Shown here piece by piece: positions 5,552 through 8,034 of a stretch of 8,034 bases of DNA. Origin of the DNA: Pseudomonadota bacterium (lineage in GTDB: Bacteria > Pseudomonadota > Gammaproteobacteria > Burkholderiales > Burkholderiaceae_B); contig JAEZBO010000086.1 in assembly GCA_023427085.1 (NCBI GenBank), forward strand, positions 1-8,034, given 5' to 3'. The first letter of the stretch is position 1. Each line of letters opens with the position of its first letter. The notes under the pieces were generated by a model. The model had not been told where the DNA came from. It did no database searches and saw only the letters and a list, made by a program, of their open reading frames with translations. The position numbers and the translations under genes were made by a program.

Positions 5552-7912
5552 ATGAAGATGACTACCAAGCCTGCCGCTCTCGCCCACCAGCCGTTCGGGC
5601 GCCGCCAGTTGCTACCGGCCATCCTGGGTGGACTGTTCCTGTTCGGCGCCTCGCTCGGCCAGGTCGGTGCCCAGCCCGCGCCCGCCGGCGAGCCCGCGCC
5701 CGCGCCGGGCCAGTTGCCGGGCGGCTTCGAGCAGCCCGCGCCCGAGACGCTGCCGCAGCCCTTCGTGCCGACGCACCTGTACACCTTCAAGGAGATGGGC
5801 GCGCAGTATCCGATGAACCTGCGCGGCGTCGATGCCAGCAACAGCCTGCCGTTCACGGTGCGAGCCGACGAGGTCGCCACGGCCGTGCGGCTCGACCTGC
5901 GCTACGCCTATTCGCCGTCGCTGATCAGCGAGCTGTCGCAGATCAACGTGCTGATCAACGACGAGCTGGCCACCTCGATCCCGGTGCCGCGCGAGACCGG
6001 CGGCCAGAGCCTGCAGCACCAGATCGACCTGCCGGCCTATCTGCTGAGCGCGCAGAACCAGTTGCGCCTGCAACTGATCGGCCACTACACCATGGATTGC
6101 GAGGACCCGCTGCATTCGAGCCTGTGGGCCAACATCAGCAACCACAGCACGCTCTCGCTGCAGACCACCCGCATCGCGCTGCCCGACGACCTGGCGATGT
6201 TGCCGCTGCCCTTCTTCGACGCGCGCGACAAGGCCATGCTGACGCTGCCCTTCGTGTTCGGCGGCAATCCCGATACCGCCACGCTGGAAGCCGCCGGCGC
6301 GCTGTCCTCGTGGTTCGGCGCGCTGGCCGATCACCGCCGCGCCGACTTCCCGGTCGCGCTCGGCGCGGTGCCGCCGCAAGGCCACGCGGTGGTGCTGATC
6401 AGCGATCCGGCGCAGGCCGCCGCCTACGGGCAGCCGGCCGTCAACGGCCCGACCGTGGCGCTGGCCGCCAATCCGTCCGACCCCGAAGGCAAGCTGCTGC
6501 TGGTGATGGGCCGCAACAGCGCCGAACTCAAGCAGGCCGCGCAAGCGGTGGCCAGCGGCAACAAGACGCTGACCGGTCCGAGCGCGACCATCACGCAGCT
6601 CGAGCAACGCCAGCCGCGCGTGCCGTACGACGCGCCGCGCTGGCTGCGCAGCGACCGCCCGGTGACGTTCGGCGAACTGATCGCGACGCAGCGCCTGAGC
6701 GTGTCCGGCTACAGCCCCGAGACCATCCGCATGGACCTGCGGGTGGCGCCCGACCTGTTCGGCTGGCGCGCCAAGCCGGTGCCGGTCGAGCTCAAGTACC
6801 GCTACACGCCGCAACCGACCTCGGTCAATTCGGCGCTGCTGTTCAGCGTCGACGACTTCTTCGTCAAGTCGATGCCGCTGTTCGCGCTCGAGCGCCTGGA
6901 AGACGGCGAGACGCTGCGCAAGCAGGTGCTGCCGGACGAGAGCCTGCCGATGCAGACCCGCCTGGACGTGCCGCTGGAGCTGCTCAAGGCGCGCTCGCAG
7001 CTGCAGTTCCGCTACATGTACGACTACATCAAGCAGGGCGAGTGCCGCGACATCATCATCGACAACGTGCGCGGCGCGATCGAACCGGAATCGACCATCG
7101 ACGTGTCGTCGTATCCGCACTTCATGGCGATGCCCAACCTGTCGGCCTTCGCCGAGACCGGCTTCCCGTTCACGCGGCTGGCCGACCTGTCCGAGACCAC
7201 CGTGCTGATCGGCGCCAATGCCGGCGCGGCCGACTATTCGGCCTACCTGAACGTGATGGGCCGGATGGGCGAATCGACCGGCTACCCGGCGCTGGGCGTG
7301 ACCGTCGCGCCGGCCGCGCAGGCCGCCCAGCACGGCGGCAAGGACCTGCTGGTGATCGCCTCGGGCGAACAGCAGCCGCTGCTGTCCGAGTGGGCCAGCC
7401 ACATGCCGGCCGGCTATGCCGGCTCGGGACGCAGCTTTGGCACCTCGGACCTGGTCTACCGCGTGCTCGGCTGGTTCAATGCCGACCCGCGCGACGACAC
7501 CGAACGCGCGCGCACCAGCATCGCGTATACCAGCAGCGGCGTGAACGCGATCATCGCCGGCTTCGAGTCGCCGCTGACGGCCCAGCGCAGCGTGGTGGTG
7601 ATCAGCAGCAACCAGCCCGACGGCCTGCACGACGCGGTCGGCGCGCTGCGCAACGACGAGGCCTACGAAGGCCCGATCCAGGGCAGCCTGGCGATCGTGC
7701 GCGGCAAGCAGATCGATTCGCTGGTCGCCGATCACACCTATACGGTCGGCCAGCTGGGCTTTTTCAAGCGCATCGATTGGTGGCTGTCGTCGGTCCTGCC
7801 GGGCGCCTCGCTGCTCAAGCTGCTGGTCGGCGGCCTGATCGCGCTGGTGCTGCTGGGCCTGGCCATCGGCCTGCTGCGCAGCGTGCTGCGCCGTCGCAAA
7901 CCCAAGCACTGA
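5552..7912 (+). CDS. bcsB: BcsB (copy 2), paralogous periplasmic cellulose synthase subunit
   Basis: This is a second complete BcsB, 786 residues from this ATG or 784 from the better-spaced ATG at 5558. The N-terminus has a long basic region with twin arginines (GRRQLLPAILGG, from residue 16), a hydrophobic core, and a likely cleavage after VGA at 38-40. A Pro/Ala-rich linker follows (about 41-72). The core then tracks copy 1: FKEMGA (79-84), LRGVDA (90-95), IGHYTMDCEDPLHSSLW (176-192), PFFDARD (220-226), LSSWFG (251-256), GKLLLVMGR (313-321), FGWRAKP (403-409), KYRYTP (415-420), and ADLSETTV (544-551). The C-terminal anchor is about 753-776, ending RRRKPKH. By eye about 58% of residues match copy 1 in the 50-residue block around GKLLLVMGR, and other blocks are lower. 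The segment at about 421-476 hardly aligns. Only two cysteines occur, Cys183 and Cys498, matching copy 1. The reading frame is intact, so this is not a decayed duplicate. The distinct role of a second copy is unknown. Confidence 0.95.
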   Translation: MKMTTKPAALAHQPFGRRQLLPAILGGLFLFGASLGQVGAQPAPAGEPAPAPGQLPGGFEQPAPETLPQPFVPTHLYTFKEMGAQYPMNLRGVDASNSLPFTVRADEVATAVRLDLRYAYSPSLISELSQINVLINDELATSIPVPRETGGQSLQHQIDLPAYLLSAQNQLRLQLIGHYTMDCEDPLHSSLWANISNHSTLSLQTTRIALPDDLAMLPLPFFDARDKAMLTLPFVFGGNPDTATLEAAGALSSWFGALADHRRADFPVALGAVPPQGHAVVLISDPAQAAAYGQPAVNGPTVALAANPSDPEGKLLLVMGRNSAELKQAAQAVASGNKTLTGPSATITQLEQRQPRVPYDAPRWLRSDRPVTFGELIATQRLSVSGYSPETIRMDLRVAPDLFGWRAKPVPVELKYRYTPQPTSVNSALLFSVDDFFVKSMPLFALERLEDGETLRKQVLPDESLPMQTRLDVPLELLKARSQLQFRYMYDYIKQGECRDIIIDNVRGAIEPESTIDVSSYPHFMAMPNLSAFAETGFPFTRLADLSETTVLIGANAGAADYSAYLNVMGRMGESTGYPALGVTVAPAAQAAQHGGKDLLVIASGEQQPLLSEWASHMPAGYAGSGRSFGTSDLVYRVLGWFNADPRDDTERARTSIAYTSSGVNAIIAGFESPLTAQRSVVVISSNQPDGLHDAVGALRNDEAYEGPIQGSLAIVRGKQIDSLVADHTYTVGQLGFFKRIDWWLSSVLPGASLLKLLVGGLIALVLLGLAIGLLRSVLRRRKPKH
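6488..6514 (+). repeat. 27-base direct repeat shared by the two bcsB genes, copy 2
   Basis: By eye this stretch is identical to 4138-4164, encoding GKLLLVMGR in the same phase. Shorter shared runs of about 19 bases occur around the FGWRA and KYRYTP blocks of both genes. Confidence 0.85.
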
Positions 7913-7923
7913 TCGCCACGACC

Positions 7924-8034
7924 ATGCCCCGCGACTGGCCCGCCCTCGCCCACGCCTGCTTGCCCGCCCCGGGCCGGCGGCGCGTGCTCGCGCTGCTGGC
8001 GGCGGGCGGCGCGGCGCTGTTGCCGGGCCACGGC
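7924..8034 (+). CDS. N-terminus of an exported protein, probably BcsZ endoglucanase, 3' truncated
   Basis: An open frame begins at ATG 7924, 11 bases after the second bcsB stop, and runs off the window after 37 codons. It has a polar start (MPRDWPALAHACLP), then a basic stretch GRRRVLALLAAGGAALLPG that looks like a signal peptide with a twin-arginine n-region. In proteobacterial bcs operons the gene after bcsB is usually bcsZ (GH8 endo-beta-1,4-glucanase, periplasmic) or bcsC (outer-membrane export channel with TPR repeats), so BcsZ is the first guess. No catalytic sequence is visible. A GTG at 7984 (codon 21) is an alternative start that would give a much shorter n-region. No clear Shine-Dalgarno precedes either start. 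Exported protein is moderately sure, and the identity rests on position only. Confidence 0.55.
   Translation, partial: MPRDWPALAHACLPAPGRRRVLALLAAGGAALLPGHG

Noticed and set aside
4204..5880. 558-residue antisense ORF spanning the bcsB1/bcsB2 junction
   Set aside because: It is an Ala/Arg/Gln-rich shadow without domain features, and it crosses two well-supported genes.
5612..7909. 765-residue antisense ORF across the second bcsB
   Set aside because: It has the same shadow composition. The + strand encodes a complete BcsB with a signal peptide and anchor.
7913..7923. Possible terminator after the second bcsB
   Set aside because: Only 11 bases separate it from the next start, with no T tract. 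The operon most likely continues.

Overview
The window is an uninterrupted stretch of a bacterial cellulose synthase (bcs) operon, all on the + strand. The DNA is very GC-rich and almost every codon ends in G or C, so all frames carry long spurious ORFs. Gene content (a MinD-like BcsQ directly before BcsA, a Pro/Ala-rich accessory gene before BcsQ, and a probable secreted-protein gene after BcsB) matches the proteobacterial type I bcs layout. It suggests a high-GC proteobacterium, most likely a betaproteobacterium (Burkholderiales or Neisseriales). I cannot name the genus from the sequence.

Layout: 2-199 is the C-terminal end of a Pro/Ala-rich protein, probably a BcsP/BcsO-type accessory. 210-983 is bcsQ, starting at GTG. 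980-3208 is bcsA, the catalytic c-di-GMP-responsive cellulose synthase, with every expected catalytic and PilZ motif intact. 3205-5526 is a first bcsB. 5552-7912 is a second, clearly paralogous bcsB. 7924-8034 is the signal-peptide-like start of another gene, by position probably bcsZ (periplasmic GH8 endoglucanase), cut by the window edge. No gap between genes exceeds 25 bases. I see no internal promoter, terminator, RNA gene, mobile element or CRISPR array.

Working together: BcsQ is expected to help assemble or localise the synthase at the cytoplasmic face. BcsA polymerises UDP-glucose and passes the glucan through its membrane channel when c-di-GMP binds its PilZ domain. The BcsB proteins are periplasmic, C-terminally anchored partners that guide the emerging glucan. 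The downstream gene probably trims or processes the product.

The unusual feature is the tandem pair of full-length, divergent bcsB genes behind one bcsA. Both keep the core motifs and the same two cysteines, but they differ in the N-terminal linker, one segment of about 50 residues in the second half, and the membrane anchor. This raises the possibility of a mixed BcsB1/BcsB2 periplasmic assembly.
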